Source of the DNA: Scedosporium boydii
Lineage: Eukaryota > Ascomycota > Sordariomycetes > Microascales > Microascaceae
Assembly (NCBI GenBank): GCA_002221725.1
Contig: NJFT01000198.1
Location: 1-64,000, forward strand
DNA: 64,000 nt
Direction: 5' to 3'
Shown: positions 1 to 9,489 of the stretch, piece by piece
How positions within the stretch are numbered: the stretch's first letter is position 1
Layout of the letters: each line of letters starts with the position of its first letter
Notes under the pieces: model-generated
Database searches by the model: none
The model's input: only the letters and a program-made list of their open reading frames with translations
What the model was told of the DNA's origin: nothing
Position numbers and translations under genes: made by a program

Positions 1-1
1 A

Positions 2-1177
2 AGGGGGGGGGGCAACTTAAGCACCGATTTCAGCGGAATCGAAAAAGCGCCGCCTCCTCCATCCTTGGCGTTTCCACCGTCGTTGCTCGCAGAAAGGGAA
101 TACATCAATATCCACTACCAACGAGTCCTCGACCTTGGCGATGCGAATCTTTACAAAGCATCCGCATATACGCTAAAAACACCGTCGAACATTCCTCGTA
201 ATGTACGTCAGCTACCAGCCATCGGAGGATGTCAGCTAGGTCTAGCTCGAGGGTGCTGCTCTATTCTTGTCAAAAATCTTGGAAGTACTTGGATTTGTAC
301 GTATTTTCTATCTAAAAACGGAATCTCTTCCATTGCCTAGACTAACCAAATGCAGGTATCATCCTGGTAGAGCCGCCTTTAAACTGTGTAACCGACAGAC
401 AGGGCTCGGGTTCCCCAGGATGGTTTAAAGCCAAACCTCTCCATGATGGGTTTGAGGACTTTTCATACATCATTCTCCTCCTCTGGAACCTGCCTTACAA
501 GTTACGAGCCCTGGGATCACAATTCAATGCTTTGTGCCCTGGAACATTATTTTGCTAGTAACGCCCCACGGTCCTCGACGTCATGCCCGAGTACCTTGGA
601 GATGGGATATTACCCTGTCAGAATAGCTATAGCCGAGTGGGTGATGTACACGCACCTCTTGAGCCGCTACATCAAACACTACGAATACTCCGTGCGAAAT
701 ATCCAAGAGAGGCTTCACGACGAGGACATGATCGACTTGCAGCGCTGGCGCCGCCGCAGCAAGCAGAGTAGCCACAAACTGACCCTCCTATCCGAGTATG
801 TTAAGTACTGGATGGAGCATGAAGATGACCAAAAGAGATGGGAGATGGTCCTAAAGGATATTGACTTCATTTGCGCGCAGCTTGAGCACCAGAGCCGCTC
901 TCTCGAGCAGATGGTGCCCATTGCGATGTCGATGGTCCAATTGAAGGATGCTTCTAATATTCAGCGAATGACCTATATCGCACTCATTTTCGTCCCAATC
1001 TCGTGGGTTGCCAGCGTGTTTAGCATGTCAGAAGGTTACGGCCCTGGCGACAATCTGTTCTGGGTCTACTTTGTGGTGGCGGCACCAATTGTCTTGGTCG
1101 TTTTGATTCTTGCCTGGCAGTGGCAAGCACTAAGAACAATTATTCGGTGTTTGCGATATAATAAGCTTCCCCAATAA
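2..1177 (+). CDS. CorA-like Mg2+ transporter-family membrane protein, 5' truncated
   Basis: The reading frame is open from the window edge, so the N-terminus lies outside. I place introns at 297-355 (GTACGT...TGCAG) and 501-558 (GTTACG...GCTAG). With both removed, one 352-residue frame runs to the TAA at 1177. The text fits fungal CorA-like proteins: ASAYTLKTPSN, then GCCSILVK, then a GFEDFSYIILLLWNLPY block, then AIAEWVMYTHLLSRYIKHYEYS, then DLQRWRRRS. The C-terminus has two membrane helices (about 950-1010 and 1070-1125). The loop between them reads FSMSEGYGPGDN, so the GMN signature of true CorA Mg2+ channels is absent. Many fungal members lack it, and ion transport is therefore unproven. 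The second intron is inferred because it repairs an apparent frame change and bypasses a TAG at 556-558; its donor is not consensus. Confidence 0.72.
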
Positions 1178-2064
1178 TGATCCCACACCACGGTTGACTC
1201 TCTGGAGTTCCGGAGTTTGGGCACTATCAATACCAATAGACCTGACCTAGAGTTTCACACTCCCGAAGTGAAGAGACTTGTTGTGTGCCGAATATTCAGG
1301 CATGGTCACGACGGTTACTGGGAAGGGCTAATAATTGTAGGAGGGCGAGCAAGATTGTCCCGGCCAACGACCTCGTCGAATCCGAGGGGTAAAGTCTAAA
1401 TCCTTCCAATGCGTCCAGTGTGCTGGGCAGTACAACGGACGGCCGCAGTGGCGGTGCCAGGCAGTCATGGAATCTATCACGGAGGCACTTGCCACCAGCA
1501 ACACTTCCGACGGCGCCGTCCCGATACTTTACTCGTCTGCTACTTCGATCCATGACAAGCTTAGGGTAGATCATTATTCGTAATATTGGCTGTAGGCTGT
1601 TGTAAATGGGCTCACTAACATCAGCATGCCCAAACCTCGTTTCATGTCGTCTTGCTTCATCGGCTTCATTGGCTTCTCGGCGGCCCTGGGACGGCTATCT
1701 CTGTCGCGAGAAATGTGAAAAGCAAGAAGCTGCCAAAATAACTGGTAATGCACATATGGACATTGCCATCCCTACAACTCAAGCAGTTCACACAGCCTAG
1801 AAGCTTCTTGCCAAGCTGGAGCCAACACTCTCTGATGGAACTGACGGAAATCCGATTGGTTGATCAACAACGGCGGGAACGGGCGGGTTTCCAACGGAAT
1901 GAATGGAAACACAGCGGGTGGGAAAATGTCAACTAATATCCTAAGAGAATTGTATTTGAAGCCTTCATGTAACTGTCATGGAGAAGTAAAAAGAAAGCCC
2001 AATCGATAAAATCAGTTGGTGTTGTACACGGATACCGTCAGCAGCCTACTAAATAATTTTCCCT
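1178..2064. other. Intergenic, no gene recognised
   Basis: Only short overlapping open frames on both strands without recognisable protein text. This is the 3' flank shared by the plus-strand CorA-like gene and the minus-strand transporter gene, which are convergent. I see no repeat or RNA gene. Confidence 0.6.
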
Positions 2065-4384
2065 TCAAACCTTAGTATCTACTGGAACCGAGGCGTTGAT
2101 ACCCTTCTCCTGAGCACGATCCTGTTCCTCAACGATCACGTCGGCAGGGATTCGATCAGGTGTCGAGTTGACCAAAACGATCATCGGGCCAAGGGCAGCC
2201 GCCAAAAGGCCGAATGTCACGCAGCTATAAGGGATGCCATGTCAGTGTTGATAACAATGTGAGGAAAAATGTAAAAGTAACCTACAATCCAACTAGAGGG
2301 CTGCCCTTGGTCTTTGTGTTCATGCCATACGCAACCGCTTGACCAACAGCTTCAATGCATCTGTGAGCATCTAGGGTTAGCTACATCATCCCGCTTTCTA
2401 ATTAGTTGAGGCTATCATGAATAAACATACCGGAATGCGGCACCGTTGCGAACGTTCGCTAGCAGCATGGATTAGCACCCAGATCCGAAGACGTAGGATG
2501 TTGAGACTGTAATTACTACCCACCTTGCGCATCTGTCGCAAAAGACGACAACAGCCAGTACATGTATGACTGCGACATAGGCCCAGTCGTCTGGACGAAA
2601 AAGTAGGGGAGGAACGCAGAGGGGTAGAGCTTCTCGTCCCAGTCGATTGCACCTGGGTCAGAGGCATTGAACCGCACCTGCATGATGATAGACCATATGT
2701 ATACGCCGACGTTGAGGATGACGACGGTGAAGAGGCCGATTTGGGCTCGTCGACGTTGGCTGACGCCCTTCATATCGAGAATGAATCCGAGGCCGAAACA
2801 ACCCACGCTAGACTCTGTTTCAACATGCTGAAAAAAAGTGACAGGTCTTGCGTTGAGGCGCACTGAGGCCCAAGTAATGAGGCGTAGAAAAAAAGAAAAA
2901 TCACTACTTACATGCAGAAGAATGGCGAAATAAGCGAGGATAGCGCGCGAGAGCGCACAGAAAAGTACGTGCCAAGATACGTAGACCAAGTACCGCTGTA
3001 TGTCGGTTAGCCTTTTTGCATCATCACGGTTATGTTACAATGGTAGTCTCGGTGTTTGCGGTATATACTCACCCGTAGAAGAACGACCAGAATGCCCAAA
3101 TGGCTGAAAGCACGATGAGCTTGGAGGCCATGGTGCGCGAAATACGCTTGATCTCCTCCTTTGTAGACAGGGATTCGGCCATGAGAATTCGTGATCCGTC
3201 AGATCGAACAACTCGCTCAAGGGGGGCAATCATGAGGGCGAATGGGAACCTGAGAGCAAAGGTCAGAGCAGTGGTTTCTCTCAAGTTTTTGGATCTGGCC
3301 GGGGACTGGGCTGTCTATCCACGTACGCCATGCACTCGATGATCAGGAACGCGACATAAGTATCCGCGGTGACTCCTCCCTTGACGCCTTTCTGGTAATT
3401 CTTCGACAAGCTGTAGCGCAGAAGACACAAACGGGTTAGCCGCGAACTAGATAAACAGTATTATGAGTTACGATACTCCTGGAAACTCACTTGATCGCGC
3501 CACCCACGAGCTGGCCAAGATTTCGGGAGACAATCCAGAAAGCTAGATACTTTCCGCGCTTCCTCTCGGGGGCAAGTGTCATGATGGCACCAGACTCTGC
3601 GACATACCAGCACCCCGTGCCGATCCCGTAGAAGAAGGCACCAAAAATGAGATACTGTAAGGGAGGCCAATCAGTCAGACTTAAGTGATCCCCGAATGTA
3701 GAGTTGCTTAACCAGAAAAGGCCTTCACTAACCCATTGGTTTCCAAACTTGCTGTTGCAATAGTAGGAAGATCCCTGGATGGGGAATGACATGGCGCCGA
3801 GAACCAGTGCCCATTTGACGCCAAGTTTATTGACGATGGGGCCACCAAAGAAACAAACTGATGGTTGAAGTGCACGTTTAGTACTGGATTGAAGGGGGAA
3901 AAAGGCGCGAAAACACAAGGATACTTACCAAGCGCAAGCATGCTGTACTTGATGGCGGTACTAATAGACGCGTCCTGTCAGTCCCTCTCCCTAAACGAAT
4001 ATACCAATTTTTGGGGATACACGCAGACTTACGCGATGTTGGACGTTTGGGGAGTTGCAAGGCCACCACCACCGAGACCTAAACGTCAACGTGAGTCAGT
4101 GACACATAGTTTCCAACACATGCAGTCGCATCTGCACTGGCCAAAATCTTACCTTGGATGGCATCCGACATGGCTGGTCCGCAGAATGCCTGCATGCTCA
4201 GAAGCATCATCTGCGTGAAGCTGTGTCGCCAGACTCGTAGCCACAGCGGTACGGTGTTTCTATATGCCACCATGTCGATTGTTCCCTCGGCGACATCTAG
4301 CGCTTTGGACGACGAGTTGATGCCTCCAACAGCCTCGTCCTCCCGAACGGAGGTGCCATCAGCGGGAGAGTCGGATTTGGCCAT
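2065..4384 (-). CDS. UNC93-like major facilitator superfamily transporter
   Basis: Twelve exons (minus strand): 4384-4153, 4078-4033, 3960-3928, 3857-3733, 3654-3491, 3410-3327, 3249-3073, 2995-2912, 2827-2524, 2458-2431, 2360-2286 and 2224-2065. They join to 1512 bases, giving 503 residues. The start at 4384 has a good context (AAC before ATG, G after); the frame upstream has only a TTG. Family text is strong: RHSFTQMMLLSMQAFCGPAM, then GLGGGGLATPQTSNIA, CFFGGPIVNKLGVKW, YGIGTGCWYVAESGAIM and KRGKYLAFWIVSRNLGQLVG in the N-half, then FYGGTWSTYLGTYF in the C-half. Ten to twelve hydrophobic segments and acidic cytosolic tails are visible. UNC93-like fungal proteins are plasma-membrane carriers whose substrates are mostly unknown. 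The intron at 3655-3732 is 78 bases, in frame and free of stops, so its retention would add 26 residues. It is divergent from the flavoenzyme gene at 5436, with a 19-bp element upstream at 4642-4660 that recurs near the regulator gene. Confidence 0.9.
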
Positions 4385-5435
4385 GTTGATGTTGATCGAT
4401 AGTGATTCTAGGACGGTCAAGGTGAATGGGAACGATCAACTCTTGGAGTAAATGATCGTTATTTATACATCGAGCATGCCGAGGATAAATGTATGCCCCA
4501 GAAAAGATAGCTGCGCTTATCTTGGCGTAATAGTGATCCGACAAGCGGGATCTCCTCCGCATCTCAAAGAGAAGCTAGAACCGGGACGATTCTGGGGTTT
4601 GGGTGTCTGTTTGTGATTGGGTGTCGCTCTGGTTCTGTGAGACGTGAAGGTCCAGCCGAGACCACATTCAAAAAGAAAAGCTATAGATAGCCAGGTGGAT
4701 CCTTGACGAGGGCTCGAAGTCACGGAGAATCGAAAGAGTTTTTCGGGTACTTTGGGGTACATGTTTCAGTACGAGGATCTGGGACTGCACTTTTGCTATA
4801 CTAGTTTAGTCCAGATTCGCTTCCCATGCAACCTGGCCGGCATACATGGGCCCAATTAGATGTCTCCAGACGCAGTGCTAGTTTAGTGTATTCCTTATCT
4901 CGGAAATAGGCAAGCCAAAGGAAGATGAGGGCATGGAAAGAGAAGTCGCCAAAAGGATCTATCGGTCCCCACCCACCACGAGCCCCGGACTGTCGGTCAC
5001 ATCAAATGACACTGTACTTCGTAGGCGGAGGGAGGGCGACGCTGCTTGGTGCTTCGGGCATTAACTCAGCCGGGCAAACCAGACCGCCACACTGTTCTTA
5101 AACTTCGAAGGCAAGGTGCGGTGAACGAAGCTTTACCAGTGATCATCCGATACCGCAAGTCCCTACAATCGTGCCACTTAATCCACTTAAGATACCAATT
5201 CACAACATCATCCGCAGACTCATTCAAGAACACATATAAAATTTGTGGGCCCAGGGGATTCAACATCAGAACTTGACTCCATAGCTCTGCGGGTAACCGG
5301 TTTCTCGTTGCCGATATCTCAGTTATATCTCAACGGCATCCTCCCAATATTGTACCACTTCGCTTATCTCTCCCATATCAGAATTAACATTTATCTTCAA
5401 GAATCCGAGCAAAGCCACGACCCGGACGTTGCAAC
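4385..5435. promoter_or_regulatory. Divergent intergenic region between transporter and amadoriase genes
   Basis: About 1.05 kb separate the two divergent start codons. It contains the 19-bp element at 4642-4660, listed separately, and a 9-base repeat CTAGTTTAG near 4801 and 4879. No coding frame in it carries recognisable text. A shared regulatory region for both genes is inferred from the divergent arrangement only. Confidence 0.55.
4642..4660. promoter_or_regulatory. Shared 19-bp promoter element, copy 1
   Basis: The sequence ACGTGAAGGTCCAGCCGAG lies about 260 bases upstream of the transporter start. It is identical to 9006-9024, between the aldo-keto reductase and regulator genes. Its core (GAAGGTCCAGCCGA) also opens the tandem array at 8714-8791. 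On the other strand the core reads CTCGGCTGGACC, with a CGG triplet of the kind bound by Zn2Cys6 proteins. Binding is inferred. Confidence 0.6.
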
Positions 5436-7130
5436 ATGGCACGAGATCGCAGAACCACCAAAATCATCGTCGTGGGTGGAGGCGGCACAATGGGCGCCTC
5501 GACGGCCCTTCACCTCATCAGAACCGGCTACTGTCCCCAGAACATCACGGTTCTCGACACTTATCCCATTCCGTCCGCGCAATCTGCCGGATATGATCTA
5601 AACAAGATCATGAGCGTGCGCATTCGCAATGAAGTCGATCTCCAACTCAGCTTGGAGGCGAGAGACATGTGGTATAACGATGAGCTGTTCAAGGCTTTCT
5701 TCCATAATACTGGCATGGTAAGTCAGGGTCTGCTCCAGTCTTTCTGCCTTCGGCTAACGAACTTGACTTTTCCTTAGCTGGACTGTTCAGGATCGGAACA
5801 AGGCATCGCCTCACTCCGACAAAAATATCACACTCTTATCAACAAGCATCCCAGTTTGAAAGAAGCCAACCTATGGCTTGATAATGAAGAAGAAATATTG
5901 AAGAAGATGCCGCTTCTTCAGCGAGATCAAATCAAGGCATGTTTCTCATACTACCCAAGACGCTGCAGGGTGGGGACCACATCATCCTAACAGCATATCA
6001 TTAGGGGTGGAAAGCCATATTTGCCAAGGATGGAGGTTGGCTGGCAGCGGCCAAAGCCATCAACGCCATCGGAGAGGTGTTGAAATCCCGCGGAGTCAAT
6101 TTCGGATTTGGAAGGTAAAAGTCTGTGGCTTGTCTTTGGTTGAAGCTTTATAATTAACGTTGTACCATAGCGCGGGATCTTTCAAGAAGCCTCTTTTCGC
6201 GGCTGACGGAACGACATGTATCGGTGTGGAAACTGAGGATGGCACGAGATATTTCGCTGATAAAGTAGTCCTGGCTACCGGCGCTTGGAGTCCGGCGCTG
6301 GTAGACCTTGAGGATCAATGTTGCTCAAAGGTAATAAAGAGTCCACAGACCCCAATGTACCAATTGAGTGCAGAGAAGTGTTAATTAATAGCCATAGGCA
6401 TGGGTATTCGCCTATCTCCAGCTATCGCCAGAAGAAGCCGCCGAGTATAAGAATACTCCGGTAGTGTATAACGGCGAGCTAGGCTTCTTCTTCGAACCCA
6501 ACGAGTAAGTTCCATCCATTTCACGGCTGCCAATATTTCCCATAAATCTCACCACCTTCAGACACGGCATCATCAAAGTGTGTGATGAGTTCCCCGGCTT
6601 TTCTCGATTCAAGCTCCACCAGCCCCATGGAGCACCTACTCCCAGAGCCGTTTCGGTTCCCCGATCGCACGCCCGGCATCCGACAGATACCTACCCTGAT
6701 GCGTCCGAGGGGTCGATTCGCCGGGCAGTCGCAACTTTTCTCCCTCGCTTCAAGAATAGGCAGTTGTTCAATCGCGCCATGTGCTGGTGTACGGATACCG
6801 CCGACGCAGCTCTGCTCATTTGTGAGCACCCGCGATGGAAGAATTTTATCCTCGCGACTGGAGATAGTGGGTGAGTGCGATTCAAGCTGAGGCTTATTGG
6901 GCAGAGACTTGGCTATTATGATCGCTAACCCCCCCACGTATAGCCACACTTTTAAACTCCTCCCGAATATTGGCAAGCACGTGGTTGAGCTCATCGAAGG
7001 GACACTTGCTGAGGATCTGGCTGAGGCTTGGAGGTGGCGGCCTGGCGGTGACGCTCTGAAATCTAGACGAGCAGCTCCAGCGAAGGATCTCGCTGATATG
7101 CCGGGGTGGAGGCATGACCCTGCTTTGTAG
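5436..7130 (+). CDS. FAD-dependent oxidoreductase, fructosyl amino acid oxidase (amadoriase) family
   Basis: Seven exons: 5436-5717, 5778-5936, 6005-6114, 6171-6330, 6398-6504, 6562-6870 and 6944-7130. They join to 1314 bases, giving 437 residues, the usual size for amadoriases. The N-terminal dinucleotide-binding loop is VVGGGGTMG (residues 12-20), followed by LDTYPIPSAQSAGYDLNK, the PYPVPSA-type block of this family. The C-half has GELGFFFEPNE, VCDEFPGF, then MCWCTDTAD (Cys347/Cys349, the region where amadoriases attach FAD covalently), and GDSGHTFKLLPNIGKHVVEL at the end of the FAD fold. Known members oxidise Amadori products to a free amino acid, a dicarbonyl sugar and hydrogen peroxide; sarcosine/saccharopine-type oxidases are close relatives and natural-product amine oxidases also occur here. 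The second intron (5937-6004) uses a GC donor (AAG|GCATGT). It is convergent with the aldo-keto reductase gene. No peroxisomal SKL is seen at the C-terminus. Confidence 0.88.
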
Positions 7131-7495
7131 TTAGTCGTGAGAGATAGCCGATGCGAATTCCTTCGAATTCCTTCTTTTTATCGGGTTTCGGTATTCGGTG
7201 TCCTATGACGTTGTATATACGCATACTAGTAGCCGAGGACAGGAAAAAAGACGCTGTGAGTGACTGAGGTATGTTCTCTATTATTTGCCAGCAATTATAG
7301 AAACAATATTTAGAGTCTTTCTGGTTTACCATCCGTTTTATTACCTTCCAGTCACAACCAAATTTGTCGGTGAGTACATCTAATTTTCTTTATAACTTCT
7401 ATACAGATATCCCTAAAAAGACAATTGCAAACAGACCGGGGTTTTCTAAATCTAAGTGGACTATTGACTTTTCCGGCTTCCCCTGATATCCAACA
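7131..7495. other. Convergent intergenic region
   Basis: This is the shared 3' flank of the amadoriase (plus) and aldo-keto reductase (minus) genes. It contains a short direct repeat GAATTCCTTC, twice near 7155-7175, and is otherwise AT-rich untranslated-type sequence. No gene is recognised. Confidence 0.6.
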
Positions 7496-8462
7496 CTATA
7501 AATTGCCCTTTGACATGGTCTCCTCATCATCCCCAAAGAATACTCTTGTCGGCAGCCAATCGTCGCCAGCAACCTTGAACCGATTCGGCACAGCGGTCAA
7601 TTTGACCATTTCGTCATCCGTCAGCTGCCAACCCTCCAAATCAACATTGGCCTGGATGCGCTGCCTTGTAACGGACTTGGGCAAGACGCTCGTTCCCCTC
7701 TGAACACCCCAGTTCAACAGAACCTGCTGTGGTGTGCGCCCGTGTGACTGAGCGATGGATCGGACGGTTTCGTCGGAAGCTAGTGGCGAGTTTGAACTTC
7801 CGAGGGGGCAGTAGGCAGTCAAGTGGATGCCTTTTCTGACGCAGTAGTCGAGGAGCTTTGGCGAGGGGTTGTAAGGGTGGAGTTCGACCTGGTTGACGGC
7901 CGGGACAATCTAAAGAACCTCTGTGTTAGCCTCCATGGCAATGGCGGAAGATGTTGAAGGGAAGATTTACCTTGAGGCCCTTCGCCGACAGTAGCCTCTC
8001 CAGATGCCCAATACCAAAGTTGCTCACGCCAATATTGCGGACCTTGCCCGTTTCCACCAGCTTCTGCATCTCCATCCAAGTATCAACAAAGTCCCAGCCA
8101 TCGATAACCTTAGTCTCATCGCTAGGGTCAAGCGCAACGGGCCAGTGCATCAAGTAAAGGTCGACATAGTCTGTCCCCAAGTTCTTTAAGCTCTCGTCGA
8201 TGCCGTCCGCAACGCGCTTGTGCCACGCGTTGTCCAGCTTGGTTGTCAACCAAATCTCCTCGCGGGGAACACCGGAGGCTCTCATGCCAACTCCGACCTC
8301 CTTCTCGTTGCCGTAGGCCAAGGCGGTATCGATATGGCGGTAGCCGCATCGCAGCGCAGACTCCACCGCCTCCTCCACTTCACCGGGCTTGGACTGCCAT
8401 GTGCCTAGCCCGACGGCGGGCATGCGGGCGCCGGTGTTGAGGGTGAATGTTTTCCTACGCAT
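7496..8462 (-). CDS. Aldo-keto reductase
   Basis: Two exons (minus strand): 8462-7971 and 7909-7496. They join to 906 bases, giving 301 residues, the standard length for the NADPH-dependent aldo-keto reductase superfamily. The catalytic tetrad is complete: Asp45 and Tyr50 (HIDTALAYGNE), Lys75 (WLTTKLDN) and His106 (YLMHWPV). The second signature KVRNIGVSNFGIGHLERLL and the cofactor-site text LPKSVTRQRI are also present. Such enzymes act in the cytosol as a TIM barrel and reduce aldehydes, ketones and dicarbonyl sugars. Next to an amadoriase, reduction of the released glucosone-type dicarbonyl is a reasonable but untested role. The promoter carries a three-unit 26-bp tandem array and, further up, the shared 19-bp element, which lies between this gene and the regulator gene transcribed away from it. 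Confidence 0.93.
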
Positions 8463-8713
8463 AACGTCTGTCAGGAAACACTTTAGAAGGTTATGGGATG
8501 GGTACCGTACATGGTGGTGTGGAGGGGCATCAGGGTTGGTTGGCAAGATAGTAACGACGAAGATTATTTCAGGGCGGTTTACGTTAACAAGAAGTTGTAA
8601 GATATGCGACGATTTAGCTCGGCTGTCTGGAAATAAATCGTGCGATGTCGATAATGGATAAGAACCGACGACGGATGAATCGGGATGACTCGAATCTGCC
8701 GATATACCATCAC

Positions 8714-8791
8714 GAAGGTCCAGCCGAACTATTTGTAGGGAAGGTCCCCCCGAACAGTTTCTGGGGAAGGTCCACCCGTAATCATGAGCTG
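8714..8791. repeat. Three-unit tandem array of a 26-bp element in the reductase promoter
   Basis: Units begin at 8714, 8740 and 8766, exactly 26 bases apart. They start GAAGGTCCAGCCGAAC, GAAGGTCCCCCCGAAC and GAAGGTCCACCCGTAA. Units 1 and 2 also match in most of the following ten bases (TATTTGTAGG against AGTTTCTGGG), so the repeat is the whole 26 bases. The core is the same as in the 19-bp elements at 4642 and 9006. The array lies about 250-330 bases upstream of the reductase start, which fits a multi-site operator. Confidence 0.7.
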
Positions 8792-9005
8792 ATGGGATGG
8801 GCTCCATCGTAGATCCGGATCAGATATGTTGGCTAGGCCCGACAAGCCGTTACCCCATGATTCGTTTCTAGATATTGGAGATACGAGAGGTTGACTGGAT
8901 AAGCTATCGCAGTAAGCTACATATCAGTGGAGTTAGAAGTACTTCGTAGTGGAAATAGCTTCTTCCAGAACCCTGCGAGCCCGACTTCAGGAACACCAAA
9001 ATGCA

Positions 9006-9024
9006 ACGTGAAGGTCCAGCCGAG
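9006..9024. promoter_or_regulatory. Shared 19-bp promoter element, copy 2
   Basis: Perfect match to 4642-4660 (ACGTGAAGGTCCAGCCGAG) in the same orientation. It is about 470 bases upstream of the Zn2Cys6 regulator start and 545 bases upstream of the reductase start. The bases on either side differ between the copies, so the match is confined to these 19 bases. Confidence 0.6.
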
Positions 9025-9489
9025 TGAAACTCTGCAGGGAGCAAAACTAGTGGCCCGGATAAGTTTCTTTTTGGTGTCATTCGCGTCTAGTTTCTTCACT
9101 AAACCCTTGAAGGTTTAGCGGCCCCGCAGATCCCAAGGAGAAATTCCAAGCCTTCAAAGGTATCACATAGTACCTCACTGGTACTTCGATGTTGACTCCA
9201 TCGGTATCGACAGTATCGCTACTTGTGTCGGGATTCTGTTTAAAATAGAGCGGTTTGAAAGGAGAAAGGGAGGAGAGGGGATACCGGATCGAGGAAACCC
9301 CACAACCCCAGTTTCTTTCTAATTTCCTTGATTCGACAGTTCCCGTTTTCTGCCTCGTTCCTCTCTCATCACACCCCCATGACTTAGACCCTCTCTCCCG
9401 ACCGGAAAGAGGAGTAACATTTACGAAGAATCGCTGCTGTCACTTAGCTCCTCGCAAACCATCTGGAGCTCGGGTAAGCGTAGACGAGG

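Larger units (their letters stand above)
8463..9489. promoter_or_regulatory. Divergent promoter region between aldo-keto reductase and Zn2Cys6 regulator genes
   Basis: A 1.03-kb divergent intergenic region with no coding text. It holds the 26-bp tandem array (8714-8791) and copy 2 of the 19-bp element (9006-9024). The arrangement suggests that one protein could control both genes; this is inferred. Confidence 0.6.

Noticed and set aside
501..558. Apparent frameshift in the CorA-like gene, suggesting a pseudogene
   Set aside because: A 58-base GT-AG intron at exactly this place restores the frame with no stop, so the gene can be intact.
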